This document shows positions 26,529 to 35,655 of a DNA stretch of 64,000 nucleotides, piece after piece. The notes beneath the pieces are model-generated. The model had not been told where the DNA came from. It worked only from the letters and a program-made list of their open reading frames with translations, and made no database searches. The DNA comes from Aliiroseovarius subalbicans (GTDB lineage Bacteria; Pseudomonadota; Alphaproteobacteria; Rhodobacterales; Rhodobacteraceae), in the NCBI RefSeq assembly GCF_022678625.1, contig NZ_JALBYQ010000001.1, positions 1 to 64,000 on the forward strand. The letters are read 5' to 3'. Made by a program: the position numbers and the translations under genes. The number at the start of each line of letters is the position of its first letter. The stretch's first letter is position 1.

Positions 26529-27686
26529 ATGAACATCATCCATTTCACTACCGTTCACCCCCGAACCGACACGCGTATTCGGCTCAAACAGGCGGTCTCA
26601 CTGGCGCTAGCCCTTGACGCCGATGTCGCGCTGTTTGTGCAGGATGGAATGGGGGACGAAGCTGATATTGGCCATGGGATACGGATTGTAGACACTGGCC
26701 CGCGCCCGCCGGGGCGCCGTATTTCCCGAATGACCCGTGGAGCGTGGAGGATGTACCGTGCCCTACGTCAGGCCAGACCCGATGTGGCCCACTTCCACGA
26801 TCCCGAATTGATCCCTGTTGGAATCTTGCTGCGCCTTTCCGGGACCAAGGTCATCTATGACGTCCATGAGGACCTGCCCCGGCAGATTTTGAGCAAGCCA
26901 TACATTCCCGCGCCGCTGCGGCGTCCAATTGCTGGGTTTGCGAGGGCCCTGGAATGGCTCGCGGGGCGCCTGTTGACTGGGATTGTCCCTGCCACACCAG
27001 CCATCGCGGAGCACTTTCCGGCAGGTTTGTCGGTTCTGGTGCAGAACTTTCCATTGCCGGGGGAACTGACGGCGCCAGCGTCATCCCACTATGCAAAACG
27101 GCCTCCACATTTTGCCTATGTTGGTGGAATTTCGGAAATCCGCGGGACGGGTCAAATGGTCGAGGCGTTACAGATTGCGACAGCGGACGGGATCTGTCTA
27201 AGAATGGCTGGCGTTTTCCTACCGGCCGCACATCGTGCTGATGTCGAAGCTTTGCCGGGTTGGCGGAATGTCGATTTCATCGGCTGGGCAGACCGACCGA
27301 CCGTCGCAACCATGCTTGGTGACGTGCGGGCGGGTCTTGTCCTCTTTGGTCCTTACCCCAACCACATCAGTGCGCAACCCAACAAGCTGTTCGAATACAT
27401 GGGCGCTGGCCTGCCTGTCATCGCCTCGGATTTTCCGCTCTGGCGTCAGATCGTTGACGGGGCAGGGTGCGGCCTGTTGGTCAACCCCGAAGACCCGAAA
27501 GCCATCGCGGAGGCGATGGACTGGTTGTTGAACAATCCGGACGAGGCGGAAGCCATGGGAAAGCGCGGCCAACGTGCTGTTGAAGAGATATTCAACTGGC
27601 CCTCGGAGGCTAAAAAACTAGTGGCCTTCTATCACGAACGACTGGGTGTTCCTCTCAAACCTGAGCATTCGAAAGGCATCACATGA
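26529..27686 (+). CDS. Glycosyltransferase family 4 protein
   Basis: At 385 residues, a GT-B fold enzyme that adds a sugar to the lipid-linked repeat unit at the cytoplasmic face. The N-terminal half has DVAHFHDPELIPVG, and VIYDVHEDLPRQ is a familiar acceptor-domain motif. The C-terminal half has PNKLFEYMGAGLPVIASDF, with the conserved Glu that contacts the sugar nucleotide. The ATG at 26529 gives the natural start MNIIHFTTVHPRTDTRI; an upstream start overlaps the wzy-like gene. Donor and acceptor are unknown. Confidence 0.87.
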   Translation: MNIIHFTTVHPRTDTRIRLKQAVSLALALDADVALFVQDGMGDEADIGHGIRIVDTGPRPPGRRISRMTRGAWRMYRALRQARPDVAHFHDPELIPVGILLRLSGTKVIYDVHEDLPRQILSKPYIPAPLRRPIAGFARALEWLAGRLLTGIVPATPAIAEHFPAGLSVLVQNFPLPGELTAPASSHYAKRPPHFAYVGGISEIRGTGQMVEALQIATADGICLRMAGVFLPAAHRADVEALPGWRNVDFIGWADRPTVATMLGDVRAGLVLFGPYPNHISAQPNKLFEYMGAGLPVIASDFPLWRQIVDGAGCGLLVNPEDPKAIAEAMDWLLNNPDEAEAMGKRGQRAVEEIFNWPSEAKKLVAFYHERLGVPLKPEHSKGIT

Positions 27687-28774
27687 AGAGGATACTGACC
27701 GTCATTGGCGCCCGCCCGCAATTCATCAAGGCTGCGGCTGTTTCCCGCGCAATCAGTGCCACCAAGGGGGTGAACGAGATCCTTGTGCATACCGGCCAGC
27801 ACTATGACGCAAACATGTCTGACATTTTTTTCCAGGAAATGGGAATTCCGACGCCCGCTTATCAACTCGATATCTCTGGCGGGTCTCATGGTCAAATGAC
27901 AGGTCGGATGCTTGAACAGTTGGAGGCCATCATGCTGAAAGAACAGCCTGATGCTGTTCTGGTCTATGGCGACACCAATTCGACGATGGCGGGCGCCTTG
28001 GCCGCAGCCAAACTGAACATCCCCTTGGCACATGTTGAGGCCGGCTTGAGATCGTTCAACTGCCGTATGCCTGAGGAGGTAAACCGCGTGTTGACCGATC
28101 ATTGCGCGTCCCTCCTTCTCACACCCACGGACACGGCCACGCAAAACCTGGCGGAAGAAGGCATTACTGGTGATCAGGTCGTGCAAGTCGGTGATGTGAT
28201 GTACGATGCGGCGCTGTTTTTTGGGCGTCTCGCTGGCGAACACTCCAACCTTCTTGAAACAAGCGGTGTAGACGTCGGGCGATTTGTGTTGGCGACGATT
28301 CATCGCCAGGAGAACACGGATGACCCGGAACGATTGAGAGCCGTTTTCGAAGGCCTTGAAAAGGTTGCCCGCACCTTGCCAGTCGTGGTGCCGCTGCACC
28401 CGCGAACCAAAGGGCGGCTGGAAGACGCTGGCATGCTCAACTTAACGGACAATCTCAAAACGGTCGCGCCACTGGGTTACATCGAAATGGTGGCCCATGA
28501 GCGTGCTGCGGCAGTGATTGTCACCGATTCAGGTGGCGTGCAGAAAGAAGCGTTTTTCTATGGTGTGCCCTGTGTCACGCTACGCGATGAGACCGAATGG
28601 GTCGAGCTGGTCGAGGCAGGCTGGAACCGTCTGGTTCCACCACTGAATGCCGCGATCATTGCACAAGCTGTCTCACAGGCGGTGGGGACCAAGGGTCAGA
28701 ATGTCACGCCCTACGGGGCGGGCGACGCTTCGGAGAGAATTGTTTCGACCTTGCTACGGTTTTTGCGCAAATGA
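27683..28774 (+). CDS. wbpI: UDP-sugar 2-epimerase, WbpI/WecB family
   Basis: The 363-residue non-hydrolysing epimerase starts MKRILTVIGARPQFIKAA and has HTGQHYDANMSD, HVEAGLRSFN and TDSGGVQKEAFFYGVPC. Both WecB (UDP-GlcNAc to UDP-ManNAc) and WbpI (UDP-GlcNAc3NAcA to UDP-ManNAc3NAcA) fit these motifs. The full WbpA-B-D-E set in the same operon makes WbpI the better reading. It sits between two glycosyltransferase genes with ATGA overlaps at both ends. Confidence 0.85.
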   Translation: MKRILTVIGARPQFIKAAAVSRAISATKGVNEILVHTGQHYDANMSDIFFQEMGIPTPAYQLDISGGSHGQMTGRMLEQLEAIMLKEQPDAVLVYGDTNSTMAGALAAAKLNIPLAHVEAGLRSFNCRMPEEVNRVLTDHCASLLLTPTDTATQNLAEEGITGDQVVQVGDVMYDAALFFGRLAGEHSNLLETSGVDVGRFVLATIHRQENTDDPERLRAVFEGLEKVARTLPVVVPLHPRTKGRLEDAGMLNLTDNLKTVAPLGYIEMVAHERAAAVIVTDSGGVQKEAFFYGVPCVTLRDETEWVELVEAGWNRLVPPLNAAIIAQAVSQAVGTKGQNVTPYGAGDASERIVSTLLRFLRK

Positions 28775-30030
28775 GCTGCATTTGGATCATCAACCAATAT
28801 AGCTCGACACCGGAGACCGGCATGGGGGGGCGGCACCACTATTTTTCGCTGGAATTGGCAAGACGTGGACATAGCGTGACATTGGTCGGGGCACAGAGGC
28901 ATCATCTGTTGCTCGATGGGGCCGACGCGGCGCCGGGGATCGAGATGCGTGACGGATATCGTTTTGTCCGGGTTCCTGTCCCAGGCTATGCGCACGCGCA
29001 TGACAAGAAGCGAATTCTGAATTGGCTTCTTTTCAGTAAGAGGTTGCGTCATCTGCCGAAACGCTTGGGTGAAATACCTGACACGATCTTGTATTCTTCC
29101 CCGTCTCTTCTGGGGTTCCGTGGCGCAGAACGTCTTGCGCGCAAGGTTGGGGCACGCCTTGTGTTCGAAGTCCGGGACATTTGGCCCCTGACCCTACAGG
29201 AGGTCGGAGGCAAACCACCGAGCCATCCATTGATCCGCTGGATGCAACGGGTTGAGGATCGTGCCTATCGCGTTTCTGATGCCGTCATCTCAAACCTTCC
29301 CAACGCAGTGGACCATATGGAAATGCGTGGCCTGGACCGTGAGAAGTTCACCTGGGTGCCGAACGGCTTTAGCCTTGAGGAAACCTCCAATCCTGAACCG
29401 CTTGGCGTCGAAATCTCAGACGCGCTCCCCAAGGGCAAATTCCTGGTTGGGTATGCTGGAACAATCGGAGCGGCCAATGCGCTTGATACGATGCTAGACG
29501 CCGCCGCGATGCTCAAGGAACACGAAGACATTGCCTTTGTTGTTGTGGGCAGCGGGCGCGAACGCCGTCGTCTTCAAGCCGAGGCTGAGCGGCGAAAGCT
29601 GCGCAATGTGAATTTTTTCGACCCCGTCGCGAAACGCCAGATACAGTCACTCCTGACCCGGTTTGATGCGTGTTTTCTGTTGTGGAACGATACGCCGCTC
29701 TACCGCTTCGGCACCTCAGCGAACAAGATGTTCGACTACCTCTTTTCTGGGCGCCCCGTTTTGAACGGATATTCGGGTCAGGCGGACCCGGTGATCGAAT
29801 ATGGCGCTGGGCTGAGTTTCGCAGCAGGGGATGCCCGAGCCTTTTCCGAGGCGGTTCTGACGCTGAAAAACCTGCCCGGCACCGAACGCGCCGCGATGGG
29901 CGCGCGGGGGCATGCGGCAGCGCTTGAATATCACGAATATGGGATGCTTGCACAAAAGCTGGAACCCGTTCTCTGCCCTTGGCAAATGCAGGTGAATGAC
30001 CTGAAACAAAAAGGAAGGGCAAGCTCTTAG
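28771..30030 (+). CDS. Glycosyltransferase family 4, WbuB-like
   Basis: This 419-residue GT-B glycosyltransferase starts MSCIWIINQYSSTPETGMGG, a start typical of WbuB-like enzymes that transfer amino-deoxy sugars. VFEVRDIWPLTLQEVG lies in the acceptor domain and TSANKMFDYLFSGRPVL in the donor domain. The ATG at 28771 overlaps the epimerase stop. It ends the tightly overlapping part of the operon; a 128-base gap follows with the palindrome CCGGGATCCCGG at 30047-30058. Confidence 0.87.
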   Translation: MSCIWIINQYSSTPETGMGGRHHYFSLELARRGHSVTLVGAQRHHLLLDGADAAPGIEMRDGYRFVRVPVPGYAHAHDKKRILNWLLFSKRLRHLPKRLGEIPDTILYSSPSLLGFRGAERLARKVGARLVFEVRDIWPLTLQEVGGKPPSHPLIRWMQRVEDRAYRVSDAVISNLPNAVDHMEMRGLDREKFTWVPNGFSLEETSNPEPLGVEISDALPKGKFLVGYAGTIGAANALDTMLDAAAMLKEHEDIAFVVVGSGRERRRLQAEAERRKLRNVNFFDPVAKRQIQSLLTRFDACFLLWNDTPLYRFGTSANKMFDYLFSGRPVLNGYSGQADPVIEYGAGLSFAAGDARAFSEAVLTLKNLPGTERAAMGARGHAAALEYHEYGMLAQKLEPVLCPWQMQVNDLKQKGRASS

Positions 30031-30158
30031 CTGCTTCACGTGGGCGCCGGGATCCCGGTGGCTTTCTGGTCCCTTGGCTTCAGCGCCCTGTTCAAATGCG
30101 ACCCTGATACACCCCGGTGTTACGGCAGCCCAAAACCGAGAGAGATTGCGGAAAGATC

Positions 30159-30764
30159 ATGACACCTCTTAAGCGCATTTTTGACCTGCTCGCTGCCACG
30201 TTGTTGGCAATCATGTTGGCCCCCTTTCTGCTAACATGTGCTGTCGTTGTTTTGATCCTGGACGGCCGTCCCGTCCTGTACCTGTCAGAACGCATGAAAA
30301 CACCAACGCAGGGCTTCACTTTGATCAAGTTTCGCACCATGAGGCCGGACCCATTTGATAGCGGCCCGTCGGGGGGTGACAAAAGCAACCGGATCACGAA
30401 AACGGGCGCGCTTTTACGAAAAACCCGGTTTGATGAAGTCCCTCAGCTATGGAACGTGTTGAAAGGTGATATCAGCTTCGTCGGCCCGCGTCCGCCCTTG
30501 CGAGAAATCGTAGAGCGATTTCCGAAGCTGTATGCGCAGGTCCTGCGTTCTCGCCCAGGAATTACCGGGTTGGCGTCGGTTTATTTTCACGCCCACGAAG
30601 AATGGCTTTTGAAAAACAGTGGCAGCCGAGAGGAAACTGATGCGATCTATTCCCGCGTCTGCGTGCCTCGCAAGGCAAAAATCGACTTGATGTATCAGCG
30701 CAATCGCAATTTGTGCTTCGATATGAGCATCATGCTGAAAACTGTTTTCAAGTCGCTCAGGTAG
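30159..30764 (+). CDS. Initiating sugar-phosphate transferase (bacterial sugar transferase family)
   Basis: A 201-residue monotopic phosphoglycosyltransferase of the PglC/WcaJ C-terminal type, moving a sugar phosphate from a nucleotide sugar to undecaprenyl phosphate. One N-terminal membrane segment (residues 7-28) precedes KFRTMRPDPFDSG, RKTRFDEVPQLWNVLKGD and FVGPRPPLREIV, the family's catalytic series. The ATG at 30159 has GGAAAG just upstream. A second enzyme of this family is encoded at 39981. Confidence 0.9.
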   Translation: MTPLKRIFDLLAATLLAIMLAPFLLTCAVVVLILDGRPVLYLSERMKTPTQGFTLIKFRTMRPDPFDSGPSGGDKSNRITKTGALLRKTRFDEVPQLWNVLKGDISFVGPRPPLREIVERFPKLYAQVLRSRPGITGLASVYFHAHEEWLLKNSGSREETDAIYSRVCVPRKAKIDLMYQRNRNLCFDMSIMLKTVFKSLR

Positions 30765-30907
30765 AGGGCGTCTAACACCCTGCGCACCGCCTACGCCTTG
30801 TTTCGGAAGCGTGCCGGAAGTCTGCCTGCCTTAACATTGCGGAGTTCCCTTCTGTGTAGAAGTTGATATAGCATTGGCGAACGATGTAAGCGGTCGGGGG
30901 GCTGAAC

Positions 30908-33022
30908 GTGCGGTTGAAATTTGGCGGATTGGTTGTCGGTCTTGCAATGTGCAGCCAAGTCTTGCCCGGTGCAGCATGGGCTGAAAGATCGACGCTGTCT
31001 GAATCCTACTCGATGTTTGGCATGCCCGGCCTGGTCGAGATGCCGACCGCAGAGGCCGCACCATCGGGGCATTTCTCTTTCACCTACGGAACCTATGGCC
31101 CGTTTGGGCGGGGGACGATGGCGTTCCAGGTCACGCCACGGCTTACCGCGAGCTTCCGCTATTCAAGCATCGCGGGCTACCTTCCCGCAGATCCCGATTA
31201 CGTGAACTATGACCGCAGCTTTGATCTTCGGTTTCGTGTGCTGGATGAAAGCAAGTACTTGCCAGCCGTGTCGATTGGTTTGCAGGACTTCATGGGCACC
31301 ACGCCGAGTTCAAGTGAATACATTGTCGCGACCAAGTCGATTGGCGACCGCCTGCGTGTGACAGGTGGGATTGGATGGGGGCGCCTTGGCAGCCTGAATG
31401 CGATTGGCGCGACCGGGGTGCGCCCCCCGCGACGACCCGGGCCGAGTGGATATCCCAACTACTATCAATGGTTTCAGGGTGATTTCGCGGCTTTCGGCGG
31501 GGTGTCGTACAAGGTGAACGACAAAATAACGCTGAAGGCCGAATACAGTTCGGACGCTTATACGCTGGCGGGTGATCGTGGCTACTACACTCGCAATTCC
31601 CCGTTCAACTTTGGCGTTGACTACGCCTTGGCACCGGGCTGGAACCTGGCCGCGTATTACATGTACGGCAACCAGATTGGCCTGCAGTTCTCCGTGGCGA
31701 TGAACCCGAACCGTCCGACCTCGCATTCGGGCACCGAGGAAGCGCCCCATTTCGTGCGCCCGCGTCCGTCGCGCAGCGCTGATCCAGAGGCATGGGGCAC
31801 GGATTGGGTGAACGAACCTGAGACAGGACCGGGGCTTCAGGCCGCGCTTGCCACGGCGCTGGGCAAGACCGGGATAACCCTGAACGCCATGGCCCTGACG
31901 GCCACGCGGGCCGAATTGAGGGTAACCAACAATCGCTATAATTCCGAGGCTCAGGCGCTTGGACGCACCTTCCGGATCATGACGCGAGCCTTCCCTGCCT
32001 CGGTCGAGACCTTCGTGGTGACGCTAATGCGCAACGGCACGCCGCTGTCCTCGGTTACGATGAGCCGGTCGGATATAGAACGGCTGGAACACGCCCCGGC
32101 GCCGGAAGCCTTCGCGGCTGCACAGATCACCGATGCCGCGGGTCGGCCTGACGGCATGACGTTGACCCCGGGCCTGTATCCGCGGTTCAACTGGTCGCTG
32201 GCGCCCTATTTTTCGATCGGCCTGTTTGGCGGGGAACAAGCGGTTTCCGCTGAACTCGGCCTGCGTCTGGCTGGAAGTTACGAGATCACGCCGGGGCTGG
32301 TCCTGTCGGCCTCCCTGAAAAAGACGATCCTCAGCAACTTTGTCGAAGCGACTTCACCAAGCGATTCCGTTCTGCCGCATGTGCGCTCGGATGTCGGGCT
32401 TTACAACGCGCAGGGCGACCCCAGCCTGGAGCACCTGACCCTGGCCTGGTACGCGCGTCCGGCGCGTGATCTGTATTCACGGGTGACCTTCGGGTATCTC
32501 GAACCGATGTTTGCCGGTGTGTCCGCCGAGGTTCTGTGGAAACCGGTTGATAGCCGCCTCGGCCTGGGGGCCGAACTCGCCTATGTGGTGCAGCGTGACT
32601 ATGACCAATTGCTTGGTTTGCGGGACTACAGCACCGTTACCGGGCACGTATCGGCCTACTACGATTTCGGCAATGGTTTTGAAACCCAGCTGGACGTCGG
32701 TCGATACCTTGCCGGTGATTTCGGCGCGACCGTGTCGATTGATCGCACCTTCGCCAACGGGTGGAAAGTCGGGGCCTATGCCACCTTCACAGACGTGTCA
32801 GCCGAAGATTTCGGAGAGGGCTCGTTCGACAAAGGGGTTCGCTTCTCGGTGCCGATGGAATGGGCGCTGGGCAAACCGTCCCGGACCAACACGCAAACGA
32901 CGATCATGTCGCTGGCCCGCGATGGCGGCGCGCAGTTGAGGGTGGAGGGCCGGTTGTTCGACTGGGTCAACGAAGGTCACGGCGATGCCCTTGCAGCGCG
33001 CTGGGGACGGTTCTGGAGATGA
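30908..33022 (+). CDS. yjbH: YjbH-domain outer-membrane exopolysaccharide protein
   Basis: The 704-residue protein starts with a signal peptide (GLAMCSQVLPGAAWA) and continues as a beta-rich outer-membrane protein with many alternating aromatic strands, ending in RWGRFWR. MFGMPGLVEMPTAEAAPSGH near the N-terminus is the YjbH (DUF940) hallmark. The family acts in exopolysaccharide secretion (yjbEFGH, group-4 capsule GfcD). GTG at 30908 is the start, preceded by GGGGGG. The stop overlaps the next lipoprotein gene as ATGA. Confidence 0.88.
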   Translation: MRLKFGGLVVGLAMCSQVLPGAAWAERSTLSESYSMFGMPGLVEMPTAEAAPSGHFSFTYGTYGPFGRGTMAFQVTPRLTASFRYSSIAGYLPADPDYVNYDRSFDLRFRVLDESKYLPAVSIGLQDFMGTTPSSSEYIVATKSIGDRLRVTGGIGWGRLGSLNAIGATGVRPPRRPGPSGYPNYYQWFQGDFAAFGGVSYKVNDKITLKAEYSSDAYTLAGDRGYYTRNSPFNFGVDYALAPGWNLAAYYMYGNQIGLQFSVAMNPNRPTSHSGTEEAPHFVRPRPSRSADPEAWGTDWVNEPETGPGLQAALATALGKTGITLNAMALTATRAELRVTNNRYNSEAQALGRTFRIMTRAFPASVETFVVTLMRNGTPLSSVTMSRSDIERLEHAPAPEAFAAAQITDAAGRPDGMTLTPGLYPRFNWSLAPYFSIGLFGGEQAVSAELGLRLAGSYEITPGLVLSASLKKTILSNFVEATSPSDSVLPHVRSDVGLYNAQGDPSLEHLTLAWYARPARDLYSRVTFGYLEPMFAGVSAEVLWKPVDSRLGLGAELAYVVQRDYDQLLGLRDYSTVTGHVSAYYDFGNGFETQLDVGRYLAGDFGATVSIDRTFANGWKVGAYATFTDVSAEDFGEGSFDKGVRFSVPMEWALGKPSRTNTQTTIMSLARDGGAQLRVEGRLFDWVNEGHGDALAARWGRFWR

Positions 33023-33747
33023 CGATGTCGAAACGTAACCTGTCTTCGCCCCCCTCTTCGCCTTTGGCGCGCGCGGCCGCGCTTTGCGTCTGCCTGGCCT
33101 TGGCGGCCTGTGGCACTGACACCTCGAAAACAGCGGGCAGCCGCGCAGCGCTGGGCGCTGTAAAAAGCGTCACCGGACTGTTTGCCGGGGGCGGGGGCAA
33201 GGCGCCTGCCAAGGCGGGTCCTGACCTGGCTGACCTGGCAACACGGGCCTTGGCCGCAACCCCTGGGCCGGTCATGTTGGGCGTCGTCGAAAAGTATGAG
33301 GCCACCCTGGTCATCGCACCGAATGCCAGCAATGGCGATTACGTCACCTGGAAGACCCCGGACCTCAGAACCTTCAGCTTCAAGCAGGGTGTTTTGACCT
33401 CGACGCGGGGCTTTGGTGACGACCTGATGTCCTCGCAAGCGGATGATGCGATTGCGATGATTACCCAGCGCCGAACCGGGAGCGCCACCCGCACCTGGTA
33501 TTTCCTAAGCGGCGTCGGCAACACCACGGCGCTGAAGATGAATTGCAGCTATGCCACCGGCGACCCGGTTCACCTGAAGATCGGCGCCATCGACGCTCGC
33601 ACCACGCCGGTTGTCGAAACCTGCCAGCGCGGCGGCGTCAAGGTTCAAAACCTCTATTGGGTCGATCGCGCCGGGAATGTGGTGAAATCCCGCCAGTGGA
33701 TCAGCGGTGCGATGGGGTATTTCGTGACCCAGATGCTCAGGCAGTAA
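33019..33747 (+). CDS. yjbF: YjbF/GfcB-family lipoprotein
   Basis: At 242 residues, with a lipoprotein signal (ALCVCLALAACGTD, lipobox LAAC) followed by a Gly/Ala-rich linker and a YjbF-like domain with KTPDLRTFSFKQGVLTSTRG and VVETCQRGGVKVQNLYWVD. It is the usual partner of YjbH at the outer membrane in polysaccharide export. The ATG at 33019 overlaps the yjbH stop; an ATG two codons later is also possible. Confidence 0.87.
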   Translation: MTMSKRNLSSPPSSPLARAAALCVCLALAACGTDTSKTAGSRAALGAVKSVTGLFAGGGGKAPAKAGPDLADLATRALAATPGPVMLGVVEKYEATLVIAPNASNGDYVTWKTPDLRTFSFKQGVLTSTRGFGDDLMSSQADDAIAMITQRRTGSATRTWYFLSGVGNTTALKMNCSYATGDPVHLKIGAIDARTTPVVETCQRGGVKVQNLYWVDRAGNVVKSRQWISGAMGYFVTQMLRQ

Positions 33748-33758
33748 GCTGAGCCGCC

Positions 33759-33770
33759 CCCCGTGCGGGG
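33759..33770. terminator. Possible bidirectional hairpin between converging genes
   Basis: CCCC-GTGC-GGGG forms a short GC-only stem between the stops of yjbF (33747) and the DUF2793 gene (33794). No U-run follows on either strand, so it is a weak terminator call. Confidence 0.35.
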
Positions 33771-33793
33771 TGACGGCCACGTTCTGTCCGGTA

Positions 33794-35551
33794 TCAGATC
33801 TCGGTAACAACACGCGCGGGTGCGACAAGGGTGATCGTTCCGGCATCAAAGTCGCTGTAAGGCACTTTGATCAGTTTGCGTCCTGCATATGCGCCGCTGG
33901 CTTCCTCTTTCTGAACTGCATGTGGCTCCGGCACGACGGAGGTGCCGGTGAACCAGACCCGATGCGCGGCGCCGGTGTCGGGGAAGCCTGAATACCCTCC
34001 CGAACGGTTCGAGTAGTTCGGAAGCCAGAAGACCTGCACGCGCGATGTGCCCGGCGCGAAATTTGCGCTTTGATTGGTGCCCGACAAGTCGATGCCCCCG
34101 GTGTAATTGTTGATGCGATACCAGGTGTCGGTTTGATCCAGCACGGTCGCGCCGAAGAAAGAGTATTTCAGCGCCCCCCCCTTCGACGCATTGGCCAGTG
34201 GCGTTCCCACAGGCCAGGTGCCCGATCCGTCGGCCGGATTGCCAAGACTTGCCGGCAGGGGTTGGTTCAGCGTGATGGTGTGGCTCGTCTTATTGACCTG
34301 ACCCAGATCGAACAAGCCGGTCCCGACAATGCGGCTGTAGTGCGAATAGAGTGCGCCCGCTGCATTTTTATAGCCGAAGATGATAAGGCCGCGATTGTAG
34401 CTTTGCGAAGCCGTTTCGTTCCACCCACTGGCATCGACGACCTGTACGGACGTGTCACCGGGCGTCAATGGCGCCGCCAGGGTGGTGAGGCTGTCCGTGC
34501 CACTGTGGTGGTAGCGCATATGGTGCTGAGACTCGATTGTGTTGCCGTCCTGATCCTCGCAGGCCAATCCCATGTAGTGCCGATGCCGTTCTTCGTTGGC
34601 ATAGGCGGACCAGTCGCCGCTCAACCCTTCCTGGCGAACATAGCAATTCAGTCGATAGACTTGGTTGGGGTCGACCGGGATCCGCTCTTGCATCTTGACG
34701 ACGCCGGGGTAGTGCCCGGAACAGCTGAAACTGGCGGGCAGGTTCGGCGTTTGGATCGGGTCATAAGTGAACTCGGCCGGATGGTTGTAGGCATTGCCAA
34801 GCAGTCCGGTCCCGTTGGCGATCAGGTCCACGCCTTTGGCGGCCATGTAATCGGTCGTGATCAGCGACCCATCACCGAAATCCGGCGATGCCAGCCCGTT
34901 GATGCCAGAAGGGAACGACACCTCGCCACTGTTTTGGTCAACGGTCATCGCCTGGTGAAAGGTGCTGCCATCCGGGCTCACCTTGATTTCGAAGTCATCG
35001 CTGCCGGTCGTGCCCATCTCGGCCCGACCAGACCAGTTGGTCTGGAACAGAAGGCTTGCAGTGTCGCTGTTGGCGGCTTTGTTCAACTTCAGCTGATGCC
35101 CGGCCCCGGCATGGGTCAGAAGGGTGGCCGCCGAGGCCACTGAAAGCCGGTTGCTGGCATCCGCTGTGGTCTGAATCCCAACCATGTCCAGGTTCTGAAG
35201 TTCCGGCACACCAGCGGCCACGATCCAGTCGGTGCCATCGAACACGCGATGCTCATCAATGTCCTGGACCCAGGCAAACAGCCCTTCGCCCGGTGTGTAA
35301 AATACCCAGGTATTGTCCTGGTAGACCGCCAGGTCGGCATCGTGCCCGGCCCAAGCCCCTGCAACGCCGACAGGCAGGATAAAGCCGTCTCCATCGTCAG
35401 GGATCGCGGGCGGCGTGGTCTGGCTGGCGGACAGGACGCTGAGCTGTACAAGGCTGTCCAACATGCGCACCGCTTCGTTGTGTGTGACATGTTTCTGCGC
35501 CTGCGATGGCTGGATGTAGGGCAGTGAGAGGTTGGCGGATGTGTTGGACAT
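33794..35551 (-). CDS. DUF2793-domain protein of unknown function
   Basis: This 585-residue protein starts MSNTSANLSLPYIQPSQAQK and goes on through HVTHNEAVRMLDSLV and DGDGFILPVG, the DUF2793 domain (about residues 5-105) known from Rhodobacterales prophage and gene-transfer-agent tail regions. The rest is rich in Ser, Thr, Asn and Gly, without signal peptide or membrane segment. It looks like a beta-structured fibre or carbohydrate-binding region. Here it lies alone on the minus strand between yjbF and wzc with no phage genes nearby. The start at 35551 follows a G-rich site; a longer form is less likely. Its role with polysaccharide is inference. Confidence 0.72.
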   Translation of the reverse strand: MSNTSANLSLPYIQPSQAQKHVTHNEAVRMLDSLVQLSVLSASQTTPPAIPDDGDGFILPVGVAGAWAGHDADLAVYQDNTWVFYTPGEGLFAWVQDIDEHRVFDGTDWIVAAGVPELQNLDMVGIQTTADASNRLSVASAATLLTHAGAGHQLKLNKAANSDTASLLFQTNWSGRAEMGTTGSDDFEIKVSPDGSTFHQAMTVDQNSGEVSFPSGINGLASPDFGDGSLITTDYMAAKGVDLIANGTGLLGNAYNHPAEFTYDPIQTPNLPASFSCSGHYPGVVKMQERIPVDPNQVYRLNCYVRQEGLSGDWSAYANEERHRHYMGLACEDQDGNTIESQHHMRYHHSGTDSLTTLAAPLTPGDTSVQVVDASGWNETASQSYNRGLIIFGYKNAAGALYSHYSRIVGTGLFDLGQVNKTSHTITLNQPLPASLGNPADGSGTWPVGTPLANASKGGALKYSFFGATVLDQTDTWYRINNYTGGIDLSGTNQSANFAPGTSRVQVFWLPNYSNRSGGYSGFPDTGAAHRVWFTGTSVVPEPHAVQKEEASGAYAGRKLIKVPYSDFDAGTITLVAPARVVTEI

Positions 35552-35655
35552 GAAGACCCCCGGTGAATGCGAATTGAAACGTCCGCACACCATCCGGGAA
35601 TAGCTTTACAGTTCCTTTATACCACCGTGCGCTCGGGTCATGCGACGGCGTCCGC

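Noticed and set aside
30047-30058. CCGGGATCCCGG palindrome as an intrinsic terminator
   Set aside because: It has no adequate loop and no following T-run; a perfect 12-bp palindrome may be chance in GC-rich DNA.
33794-35551. Prophage around the DUF2793 gene
   Set aside because: No integrase, capsid, portal, terminase or lysis genes lie nearby; the flanks are polysaccharide genes.
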